The position numbers and the translations under genes were made by a program. The notes beneath the pieces were generated by a model. That model searched no databases. It saw nothing but the letters and a program-made list of their open reading frames with translations, and was not told the origin of the DNA. A stretch of DNA of 64,000 bases from JAFMDF01 sp965222705 (GTDB taxonomy: Bacteria; Bacteroidota; Bacteroidia; Chitinophagales; Saprospiraceae), in contig CBDCUO010000017.1 in assembly GCA_965222705.1 (NCBI GenBank), positions 1 to 64,000 on the forward strand, written 5' to 3'. Positions 18,947 to 27,100 of this stretch are shown in pieces. Position 1 is the stretch's first letter, and each line of letters starts with the position of its first letter.

Positions 18947-19108
18947 AGAGCTTGTTTAAATTCCCATTAATCGGCTACAAGTGGCAAATCTTGTTCTGCA
19001 CTTCGTTAAAAATACTCGCCATACCTTCCAGGTATGTCTGCGTTTTTTGCCTTGTTCAAAATAAAATTTTCTCACTTTCACTCAATCATGAAAACTTAAA
19101 CAAGCTCT
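18947..19108. mobile_element. MITE-like element with 13-bp perfect terminal inverted repeats
   Basis: AGAGCTTGTTTAA (18947-18959) and its exact complement TTAAACAAGCTCT (19096-19108) bound a 162-bp non-coding unit. The repeat extends to 15 of 16 bases. A hairpin CATACCT-TCC-AGGTATG (19020-19036) is inside. TTAG occurs at both edges (18945-18948, 19108-19111) and could be a target-site trace, but it overlaps the repeat. No transposase is present. It lies between the SDR gene and the DUF2071 gene, and false ORF extension through it explains over-long start calls for the latter. Confidence 0.65.
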
Positions 19109-19131
19109 TAGATCAAACACAAAACCACAAG

Positions 19132-19839
19132 ATGAGTTTCCTAAAAGCAGAATGGAGAAAGCTGGCTATGGCTAATTATGAAATTGAAGCGGCATTGCTC
19201 AAAGAATTTATCCCCTCAAAAACGGAACTGGATAAATGGAATGGCACAACTTATATCAGTTTGGTTGGTTTTATGTTTATGAATACGAGGGTTTTAGGGC
19301 TAAAAATTCCGTTTCATATTCATTTTGAAGAAGTAAATTTGAGGTTTTATGTAAAGCATAAAGATAAAAACGAATGGAAGAGAGGCGTTGTTTTTATAAA
19401 AGAAATTGTACCAAAACGGGCCATTACTTTTCTGGCAAATACGCTTTATAAAGAACATTATCAAACAATGGAAATGAGGCATTTATGGGAAGAAAAACAA
19501 AGTACGAGAATTGTGAAATATGAATGGATGCATCAAAATAACTGGCAATCCTTTTCGATTGAAGCAGACATGCAAAGCATCCCCATTCCAGAAAATAGCG
19601 AAACAGAATTCATCACAGAGCATTATTGGGGGTACACAAAAATTAGTGACCATACAACCTTTGAATATGAAGTTAGGCACCCAAAATGGCAGGAATACCC
19701 CGTTAAAAACTACCAGATTGATGTAAATTTTGAAGCTATATACGGGCAAAAATTTAAAGAATTGAATAATCTACCCCCAAAATCCGTTCTGTTAGCAGAA
19801 GGATCAGAAATAATGGTCGAAAACAAACGTGAAATTTAA
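19132..19839 (+). CDS. DUF2071 (YqjF-like) family protein
   Basis: An uncharacterised cytoplasmic protein of 235 residues of the COG3361/YqjF (DUF2071) type. Family marks are the opening helix (MSFLKAEWRKLAMANYEI), WNGTTYISLVGFMFMNTRVLG, HFEEVNLRFYVK and GVVFIKEIVPKRAITFLAN. The ATG at 19132 is chosen because anything further upstream lies inside the MITE-like element. The function of the family is unknown; the fold is predicted to resemble lipid- or ligand-binding beta barrels. The msrB gene follows 16 bp downstream if its start is taken at 19856. Confidence 0.8.
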   Translation: MSFLKAEWRKLAMANYEIEAALLKEFIPSKTELDKWNGTTYISLVGFMFMNTRVLGLKIPFHIHFEEVNLRFYVKHKDKNEWKRGVVFIKEIVPKRAITFLANTLYKEHYQTMEMRHLWEEKQSTRIVKYEWMHQNNWQSFSIEADMQSIPIPENSETEFITEHYWGYTKISDHTTFEYEVRHPKWQEYPVKNYQIDVNFEAIYGQKFKELNNLPPKSVLLAEGSEIMVENKREI

Positions 19840-19855
19840 ATTTAAAGACGAAATT

Positions 19856-20404
19856 ATGACTAGACAATTTGGAGAAAGCCTAAGCTGGTGGCTTTTAATG
19901 ATGCTCTTTATTTTTAGCCATTTGGCCTTTTCCTGTCATCAAACCAAAACCCTTCCCAAAATGGATAAAAAACCCAGCGAACTGATCGTCACTGAATCGG
20001 GCGATACGATTAAGAAAATTGTAAAAACGCCTGCGGAATGGAAGGAAATTCTAGGTGTTGAAGCCTACTATGTCCTGAGAGAACAAGGCACAGAACGATC
20101 TTTTACTGGGGCTTATTGGGATAATAAAGAAAAAGGCACTTATCTGTGTCGAGGCTGTGGGTTGCCCCTGTTTTCTTCTGATACAAAATTCAAATCGGGT
20201 ACTGGTTGGCCCAGTTTTTACGAACCAATTGAAAAAGCACACATCGAAGAAGAAGTGGATAATAGTTATGGAATGCGCCGCGTAGAAGTTCACTGCGCTC
20301 GCTGTGGGGGACATCAAGGACATGTGTTTCCAGACGGGCCAAAGCCCACCGGTTTGCGCTATTGCATTAATTCTGTTTCTTTGAAATTTGAAAAAGAAAA
20401 ATGA
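19856..20404 (+). CDS. msrB: Peptide-methionine (R)-S-oxide reductase, lipoprotein
   Basis: This enzyme reduces methionine-R-sulfoxide in proteins. From ATG 19856 it has 182 residues: a lipoprotein signal (WWLLMMLFIFSHLAFSC, lipidated Cys 27), a linker, then the MsrB domain. Two CxxC pairs (CRGC at 98-101, CARC at 147-150) bind the structural zinc. GTGWPSFYEP is the substrate pocket, and Cys170 in LRYCINS is the catalytic cysteine. An upstream ATG at 19829 overlaps the DUF2071 gene and would bury the signal peptide, so it is less likely. A lipidated MsrB would protect envelope proteins from oxidation. Confidence 0.92.
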   Translation: MTRQFGESLSWWLLMMLFIFSHLAFSCHQTKTLPKMDKKPSELIVTESGDTIKKIVKTPAEWKEILGVEAYYVLREQGTERSFTGAYWDNKEKGTYLCRGCGLPLFSSDTKFKSGTGWPSFYEPIEKAHIEEEVDNSYGMRRVEVHCARCGGHQGHVFPDGPKPTGLRYCINSVSLKFEKEK

Positions 20405-20430
20405 TCTCTCTCTCTCGTTGGAAAAGGGAA

Positions 20431-21510
20431 TTAAAAATACTTAAAATTATGCTGGTCCTCGATGCTCAATAAAGTTTCATAGATCAATTTTATGACCCCT
20501 TCCACATCTGATTTATGAGCCATTTCTACGGTGGTGTGCATATAGCGCAGTGGTAGAGAGATCAAAGCAGAAGGCACGCCTCCATTGGAATAAGCAAAGG
20601 CATCGGTGTCCGTGCCTGTACTTCTGGAAGCCACCTCTCGCTGAATCGGAATTTTGTTTTTTTCGGCAATATCAATGATCAAGTTGAGCAATTTGTTATG
20701 AACAGCCGGCCCATAGGTCACAGAAGGTCCCTTTCCAGTCTTGATGTCGCCATGCTTTTTGACATTGACCAAAGGCGTATGCGTATCATGCGTCACATCG
20801 GTAATAATAGCCACATCCGGCTTGATCGTATTGGCAATCATTTGAGCTCCCCGTAAGCCAATTTCTTCCTGTACGGAATTGACAATACACAATCTGAAAG
20901 GCAGGTCTATTTTGTTTTTCCTAATCAAGCGGGCAACTTCTGCGATACAAAATCCGCCCATTTTATTATCCAGTGCTTTCCCAACATAATATTTGTCATT
21001 AAGGACATCCATTTTTTCTTCATACGTGATGACACAACCTACATGGATACCCATTTTTTCGACCTCTTCTTTATCTTCTGCTCCAACATCAATAAAAATA
21101 TTTTCGACCGTAGGGCTAATATTGGCATCCTTTCCCTTTCGGGTGTGAATGGCTGGCCAACCAAAAACGCCTTTTATAATACCATCTTTGGTATGAATAT
21201 CCACTCGCTTGGAAGGCGCAATCATTTGGTCAGAGCCTCCATTTCGCATCACATTAATAAACCCATCATCTGAAATATGGTGAACAAACCAAGAGATTTC
21301 ATCTGCATGCCCTTCTATGACAACGGTATATGCTTTATCGGGATTGATAATGCCATAAACGGTTCCGTAATTATCCAGTTTCCAATCGTCAAGGTAAGGT
21401 TTAATATATTCTAACCATATCTTTTGTCCAGACGCTTCAAAGCCGGTAGGAGAAGCATTGTTCAGGTACTTTTGTAGGAATTTTTCTGATTTTGCAGTAA
21501 TAATCTTCAT
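20431..21510 (-). CDS. M42 family metallopeptidase (glutamyl aminopeptidase type)
   Basis: This is a cytoplasmic dinuclear-metal aminopeptidase of 359 residues, normal for M42. Candidate metal ligands are H68 (EGHADE), the Asp of ALDNKMGG, the Glu pair of VQEEIG, the Asp of ITDVTHDT and the His of YMHTTVEM. The insertion between the first His and DNKMGG (about residues 72-175) is the expected dimerisation domain. M42 enzymes trim N-terminal residues from peptides and form large tetrahedral assemblies; which residue this one prefers is not clear. It converges with msrB (26 bp between stops). Confidence 0.9.
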   Translation of the reverse strand: MKIITAKSEKFLQKYLNNASPTGFEASGQKIWLEYIKPYLDDWKLDNYGTVYGIINPDKAYTVVIEGHADEISWFVHHISDDGFINVMRNGGSDQMIAPSKRVDIHTKDGIIKGVFGWPAIHTRKGKDANISPTVENIFIDVGAEDKEEVEKMGIHVGCVITYEEKMDVLNDKYYVGKALDNKMGGFCIAEVARLIRKNKIDLPFRLCIVNSVQEEIGLRGAQMIANTIKPDVAIITDVTHDTHTPLVNVKKHGDIKTGKGPSVTYGPAVHNKLLNLIIDIAEKNKIPIQREVASRSTGTDTDAFAYSNGGVPSALISLPLRYMHTTVEMAHKSDVEGVIKLIYETLLSIEDQHNFKYF

Positions 21511-21638
21511 GAACGGTTTTTGTTTTGTAATCTATGCTCGTGGCGAACAAAATATCAGTCGTCCTTGTTCAGAGATTTTAAAAATGTCGCAAAGGTAAGA
21601 TGCATTAATAAAAATAATTTTTTTTATTGACAATCAAG

Positions 21639-21856
21639 TACTTTGTAAGTTTAATTGACCTTTTTGAGCGTCGAATTTTCCTTCAAATCAAGGCGCGACA
21701 TGAGCGAACGAACCCGAAGGGCAAAAGCTCGATGAGCTTTTGAGTGAGTGCACCGAAACGGGTGGGCTGGTCATAGCCGTAGCTAAGGCGAGTACGCAAC
21801 GAAGAGTTGGAGGAAAAGGCATGCTCAAAAAATTAAGAAAGTTAGTTTACAAAGTA
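21639..21856. mobile_element. MITE-like element with imperfect ~45-bp terminal inverted repeats
   Basis: The ends TACTTTGTAA (21639-21648) and TTACAAAGTA (21847-21856) are exact complements. The similarity continues inward through TTTTTGAGC and TTTTCCT-C (about 45 bp, imperfect). The centre holds the hairpin AAAAGCTC-GAT-GAGCTTTT (about 21722-21740) and the segment GTGAGTGCACCGAAACGGGT, part of which recurs inverted at 14026-14081. The length is 218 bp with no coding capacity. It fills most of the gap between the M42 and pyrE genes. Confidence 0.62.
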
Positions 21857-21890
21857 TTAACCTTTAAGTATTGATGAAAAAAAGATCAGC

Positions 21891-22523
21891 TTATTTTTTC
21901 ATGGTGACTAAATCCACATTTTTGCGCCAATTTTTCAGCAATTGTACGTCAGAAGGTTGGATAAAGTTGGTTTTTAATGCTTCCTTTATTAAAATATCAT
22001 AATTACTCAAAGTTTCCAATTGATAGCCCGCTTCCGCAAAAACATCAGCAGCCCTCTTAAACCCATAAGTAAAAATAGCCGCAATTCCCACCACTTCTGC
22101 CCCCCCACGTACTAGTACTTCTATCGCTCTTAGAGAGCTACCCCCTGTAGAAATCAAATCTTCTATGACCAATACACGCTCCCCTTCGCTCAGTTCTCCT
22201 TCGATTTGGTTTTGCCGGCCATGTGCTTTAGGTTTACTTCGAACATAGATAAAGGGCAAACTTAAAACATCCGCAAGCAAGGCTCCATGTGCAATGCCAG
22301 CAGTAGCCACGCCTGCAATTTTATCAAAAGGCTTAAATTGGTCAGAACGCTCCGCAAAAGCCGTTTTAATATAATTTCTTACCGTCGGATAAGATAAAAT
22401 AATTCTATTGTCGCAATAGATAGGAGATTGAATGCCGGAAGCCCAGGTAAAGGGGTTTTGTGGACTAAGTTTTATTGCTTTTATTTGTAAAAGCCTTTTG
22501 GCAACTTCCGAGGCTATTTTCAT
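21891..22523 (-). CDS. pyrE: Orotate phosphoribosyltransferase
   Basis: This enzyme converts orotate and PRPP to orotidine-5'-phosphate in pyrimidine synthesis. It has 210 residues. The PRPP-binding loop is VLVIEDLISTGGSSLRA. The substrate loop FTWASGIQSPIYCDNR and the RSKPKAHGRQNQIEG stretch are family marks. It is divergent from the NUDIX gene with only 43 bp between starts, so the two promoters must be compact or overlap. Confidence 0.95.
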   Translation of the reverse strand: MKIASEVAKRLLQIKAIKLSPQNPFTWASGIQSPIYCDNRIILSYPTVRNYIKTAFAERSDQFKPFDKIAGVATAGIAHGALLADVLSLPFIYVRSKPKAHGRQNQIEGELSEGERVLVIEDLISTGGSSLRAIEVLVRGGAEVVGIAAIFTYGFKRAADVFAEAGYQLETLSNYDILIKEALKTNFIQPSDVQLLKNWRKNVDLVTMKK

Positions 22524-22566
22524 TACTATTTTTTTATAAAATTACCGCTATTTAAAAGTTTCGCAA

Positions 22567-23190
22567 ATGTACAAAATTTGGATTAATGAAACGCCCTTGA
22601 TTTTGCTTCAAAATGCTCAATTGGATGCACAACATATAGATACTACTAAAAACTTGTTGGTTAGATATAATGGTAAAACTCGATCCTTGCTCAACCCAAT
22701 TGATATGCTGGAAAAAACCCGACGGTTTGGTTCCGTTATCATTTATGCAGAAGCTTACGAGCAATTGGTGCAGGATTTTGAAAGTTTGTATAAAAAAGTT
22801 GAAGCAACCGGCGGGCTGGTTTATAATAAACATGGAGAAATTCTAGTCATGTATCGAAGGAGTTATTGGGATTTGCCCAAGGGAAAAGTGGACAAGGGAG
22901 AATCCAGAGAAGCTGCCGCCTTGAGAGAAGTTCAGGAAGAAACTGGCCTAAATCGCGTGAAGCGAGGGGGCTTAATTTGCAAAACCCTTCATACTTATAA
23001 AGACAAAAAAAGAAAGCGAATTCTGAAAAAAACCTATTGGTACAAAATGGTCACCGACGAAGAAGAAGTGATCCCGCAAACAGAAGAAGACATTGAGGCA
23101 TTACTGTGGATCCAACCAGCAGATTTTCTAATAAAAAAATCTCCCATTTATAACAGCGTCAAAGTAGTGATAGAAGCAGCTATGGGATAA
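22567..23190 (+). CDS. NUDIX hydrolase
   Basis: A 207-residue pyrophosphohydrolase. The NUDIX box GKVDKGESREAAALREVQEE, continuing TG, matches GX5EX7REUXEEXGU and lies at about residues 98-120. The N-terminal ~75 residues form a separate small domain (MYKIWINETPLILL) that I do not recognise; it is common in Bacteroidota homologues. The C-terminal part has KKRKRILKKTYWYKMV and EDIEALLWIQPADF. The substrate cannot be assigned. It is divergently paired with pyrE, which is suggestive of nucleotide metabolism but not proof. Confidence 0.88.
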   Translation: MYKIWINETPLILLQNAQLDAQHIDTTKNLLVRYNGKTRSLLNPIDMLEKTRRFGSVIIYAEAYEQLVQDFESLYKKVEATGGLVYNKHGEILVMYRRSYWDLPKGKVDKGESREAAALREVQEETGLNRVKRGGLICKTLHTYKDKKRKRILKKTYWYKMVTDEEEVIPQTEEDIEALLWIQPADFLIKKSPIYNSVKVVIEAAMG

Positions 23191-23357
23191 TAGATTTGCC
23201 TAATAGTTATCAAAATCCACTTAAATCTAAAAAAATATTTGAATTGTAAAATAAAATAGGCAATTAGTAGTTTATTAAAAGCGGTGGCGATAAATCAACG
23301 TTACCTCTATACAAATTATATCCAAAAAAAATTCTTTAATTCAAAACTTTACATCTC

Positions 23358-23768
23358 ATGAACAACACAAATGTTATGAACCACACGAACCTAATTAAAT
23401 TCCTGTTTACTGGATTTTTTCTCTTGGCGTTTGCTGGATTTATTGCTGCTCAATCAGCCTATCCATCAGGCCTTTTAGCCTCTAATGATTGGGCTTCAAA
23501 AGGAATCGATAAAGATGATTTATCTTTTTTTTACGATGCAGACAATCAGGCCTATTACATTGATTTTGAAACCATTAGTCTTAATTTGACCATTATCAAA
23601 GTCAAAGACCGTACAAATAATATAATCATTTCTGACGAGGTAGCGGACCTGCCAGTCAATACCATTTATGAGTTGGATTGCAGCCATTTAAAAAATGGTG
23701 ACTATACCATTGAGTTGCACTCTTATACCAAAGTTTTAAGGAAAAAAGTAAGCATTTCTACCAATTAA
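23358..23768 (+). CDS. Small secreted protein of unknown function
   Basis: A 136-residue protein with a signal peptide (LIKFLFTGFFLLAFAGFIAAQ, cleavage near residue 32) and a mature beta-rich domain of about 100 residues ending in EIHSYTKVLRKKV-like strands (TIELHSYTKVLRKKVSI). The mature part resembles short DUF3244-like or T9SS C-terminal-like beta sandwiches without a clear sorting motif. A second ATG at 23376 is an equally good start. A strong terminator follows, so this is a single-gene transcript. Confidence 0.65.
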   Translation: MNNTNVMNHTNLIKFLFTGFFLLAFAGFIAAQSAYPSGLLASNDWASKGIDKDDLSFFYDADNQAYYIDFETISLNLTIIKVKDRTNNIIISDEVADLPVNTIYELDCSHLKNGDYTIELHSYTKVLRKKVSISTN

Positions 23769-23791
23769 TAACTTTTTAAGTCTTACATTTT

Positions 23792-23837
23792 AACGCCCTC
23801 TTCAGGTGGTATTGAATCTGAAGAGGGCGTTTTTTTT
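23792..23837 (+). terminator. Strong rho-independent terminator
   Basis: CGCCCTCTTCAG (23794-23805) pairs perfectly with CTGAAGAGGGCG (23818-23829) around a 12-base loop and is followed by eight T. It ends the small secreted-protein gene. Confidence 0.93.
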
Positions 23838-24070
23838 AGCTGTCGATTAAAAGATTATCCCAGCGAATTGTTTAAATTATTCTTTCCTCGTCACTAAATT
23901 TTTTCCATTTTAATACCTTATTTCTAAAATAAAACTCCTTTATGGGGAAAGCCCCCACTCTAAACCTCGTCAAATTAGAGAGAGGGAGACTCCTTGACCA
24001 AATTATGCTAAATACCAAAAGACCAAAAGATTAGCTTATTGATTTCTAAAATAAGGTCAAGTGAGGGCCT

Positions 24071-24108
24071 AAAAAAAGGGAGCCCCCCTTCCCATACAGG
24101 AAGAGAGG
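24071..24108 (-). terminator. Second leftward terminator-like hairpin below the 24194 giant
   Basis: On the minus strand CCTCTCTTCC-TGTAT-GGGAAGGGGGG forms a stem with G.U pairs, then CTCCC and seven T. The pairing is complete only for RNA made leftward, because the other strand would have A-C mismatches. A very similar hairpin is at 59952-59985. Confidence 0.6.
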
Positions 24109-24118
24109 TCATCCCTAA

Positions 24119-24185
24119 AACTGTTTCTTATGTAAACCTTTAAGTTGAAACGCTAACCTCAAGGTTTACTCTGAAAGAAGCAGTT
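24119..24185 (-). terminator. Long imperfect hairpin directly after the 24194 giant gene
   Basis: The outer arms AACTGTTTCTT (24119-24129) and AAGAAGCAGTT (24175-24185) and the inner arms GTAAACCTT (24132-24140) and AAGGTTTAC (24161-24169) pair, nine bases past the stop codon. The leftward transcript continues with TTTTAGG. It is a probable terminator or 3' stabiliser. Confidence 0.5.
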
Positions 24186-24193
24186 CAATCATT

Positions 24194-27100
24194 TTAATCA
24201 ATAATAATCATTTTCTTCGTTGCTACATTATCAGCAGATTCTAATTGATAGTAGAGTACGCCAGTAGCATTTAATGATCTGGCATCCAAGCTGATTTGGT
24301 TATAGCCTTTAGCATAATCATTGGTTACTTGCTTCAATACTTTACCTTGTACATCCAATACTTTGAAGGTAGCTTCACCAGCTTCGGGTAAGTTAAAGCC
24401 GATTAGGGTTTCTCCTGCAAATGGGTTTGGTGTGTTTTGGTATAATTCGAATCTAGCAGTTACGATTTCTGTAGTGTTGAATTGGATATTTACATTCAAT
24501 AGCTCATTGTCTGTATTATAAGCTTCAGCAGCCGTATAATCAGAGCTAAGGCTCAATAATTCGCTCAATTGACCAGAGGTAGTTGCCTTAAAGGTCAATC
24601 CAAATAATACTTCATCAGCAGCAGCGCCATTCCAGCTTGTGGTCAAGACACCCCTTTGAGCTAAATTGGTATTGAAGTTTTCCGCTTTTGCTACTCCTTC
24701 TACTAGGTCAATCATTTGAAGGCCATTGAAGTGCATAGTGAATTGATATCCGCTTGTATTTGCTAAATCAGCTGCAAACTCAACCGTTACGGTTTCGCCA
24801 GCTTTTACGAAGCGATCTGCTACATTCAAGTTAAGTGTACCAGTAGTATTACGTACCTCTGCACCCAATAGAGAGTTAGGAATCGCATTACCGTTTAAGT
24901 CTCCAACTTTTACTGCAACAAAGTCAATCTTCATATCCTCAGAAAGGTTGTTGATATTATAAATTTCAGCAAACTTTTCAGTCAATGGATCTTCTGAAGT
25001 AAATTCATAATTAGAATCAATGAACCTCCAGGAGGTATTATTGGTGAAAGAAGATTCTATTTGAAGAACTACTTTTCGCAATTCAACCATATCGAAAGTG
25101 GTGATAGAACCGGAATTGTTCACATCCGCAGCAATCAATTTGTAGGGAGAATCCAATAAGTCCGTACCCAATACATGCTTACGCAATAGCACAAGGTCAA
25201 AAGTAGAAACACCGTTCAATGGGTTCATATCTTTTTCAGGAGTGATAGTGTAGTCACCACCCATGTGTAGATTGAAAGCATACTCTCCGCTGGCACCTGT
25301 TACGGCAGGAGTTGGCATAGCTTCGCTGCTACCATTGACTGCAACCGTTACGGATTCGATAGACTCGCCAGAAACGTTAGAAATCTTACCAGAAACGCCT
25401 GCCATTGATTCTGTAGAACCACCAGAATCCAAGCAGCTAGTACTGCTGGTCTGAATATAGGCAGTAGCCGTACAGAAATCTTGATTTCCTGCATGGTCTG
25501 TCACCCAAATTTCTACTTTTTGAGAACCTGTCGTACTACAATCGAATGTTTTGCTCAAATCCTTAATATCTGGAGAGAAAGAGAAAATCAAATCATCCGG
25601 ATCGGCACAATTGTCACAATTGTCAAAACTGGCCTTGTCAAAATCAGAAGCCCAAATGACTACTTCTCCTGTAGAAGGCATCAAGGTAGTAATGATTTCT
25701 TCGCAATAGGGCGTAGGCAATTTGCAGTCTATAATTGTCAAGACGGTTTCATCTTTGGTGACATTATTACAACCATCATCAGCGATGAAAGTAATGGTCA
25801 ATACACCAGGCTCAAAAGGTCCAGCAATGAAGCCTTTAGAGGCATCCGCCTCTGTGCCACTGGCAGCCACACCACAATACCAATCATCTGGAGTATAAAC
25901 CCACTCAGCCCTAACTCTTACATCAGAGGAGCAATCATTAAACCACGGAGCACCTACAGGTACTTGTGTGAAACAATCATCCGTACCGTCAATACAAACA
26001 TCTTCATCGGCAGGAGCCTCTAATAATGGAGGTACATCGTCTATTACTTTAATATACTGCTCCCAGAACATAAACTCTCCCTCGCTTGGATGATCCTGAT
26101 AAGGATTGGCACACCAATCATATACAGTCCAAACCCGAACAATCTTGAAGCAAGACTCATCAGAAATAGTCAATACATGATCTTCATAGCTAACGCCTAC
26201 CAGTTCGCAATCATCACCAATAAGAATCGGACGACCCGTTACATCTGGATCTAAAGGATCCTGGAATCCGGAGCCATCTTCAGCAGTACAATATGCAATG
26301 TAATCATCAGGCCAGTCAACCTCCAATGGGGTACGATCTGCAACTGTCACTATCTGCTCAACAGGATCAGACTCCAAATCATGCCTGTCAACCGCAATGT
26401 AAGTATAAATTACCGTACCGATATAACATTCATTTCTCCAATCAGATACATCAATCAATTCATACCTTTCTCCAGGACAGTTATCGTCTGTTTCTGGCTC
26501 TGGAATCAAGTCAGCAGGAATTTCTCCATTATTATCCAATTGATCACAGTAAATGGTTACATCTTCCACTTCGATAGTTGGAGGCGTTTTGTCGTCAACT
26601 AATACCTGAACCATACAGTCTGCATAATTCCCATGGCAGTCTATAACTCTCAATACTACAATGCATGGAGTACCTTCGGCAGTTTTCCAAACATCTTCTT
26701 CATCGAATTTAACATGGGGCTTGAATTCGTCATCCTCCATTCTTCTCACCAGAAAGGTAAGATCTTTATCACAATTGTCGTGGCTACCGTCGTCGAAGGT
26801 TTCTGCAAAAACGTGCGCCTCACAATTTTCATCAACTGTTACCTGAGTGATTTCATCACAAACAGGGGTGGGTGGCGTATCGTCATAAACGAATACGTTA
26901 TATTGACAATGAGCTTCATTTCCGCAATGGTCAATGTACCAATAAACTACGCGGTATTTTGCAAATTCTTCGTCACAGGTTGGACCAGGCAATTTAACCG
27001 AACCAAAATCAACAGTGACAGGGTCACCAGTAGCAGAACCTTCTACCTCCCCATAACCTTCATGTACCACATATTCCTCTGTCGCCCAGGTTGGGTGTGG

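Noticed and set aside
18952..19131. N-terminal extension of the DUF2071 protein
   Set aside because: These codons are inside the MITE-like element; the family N-terminus begins at the ATG at 19132.
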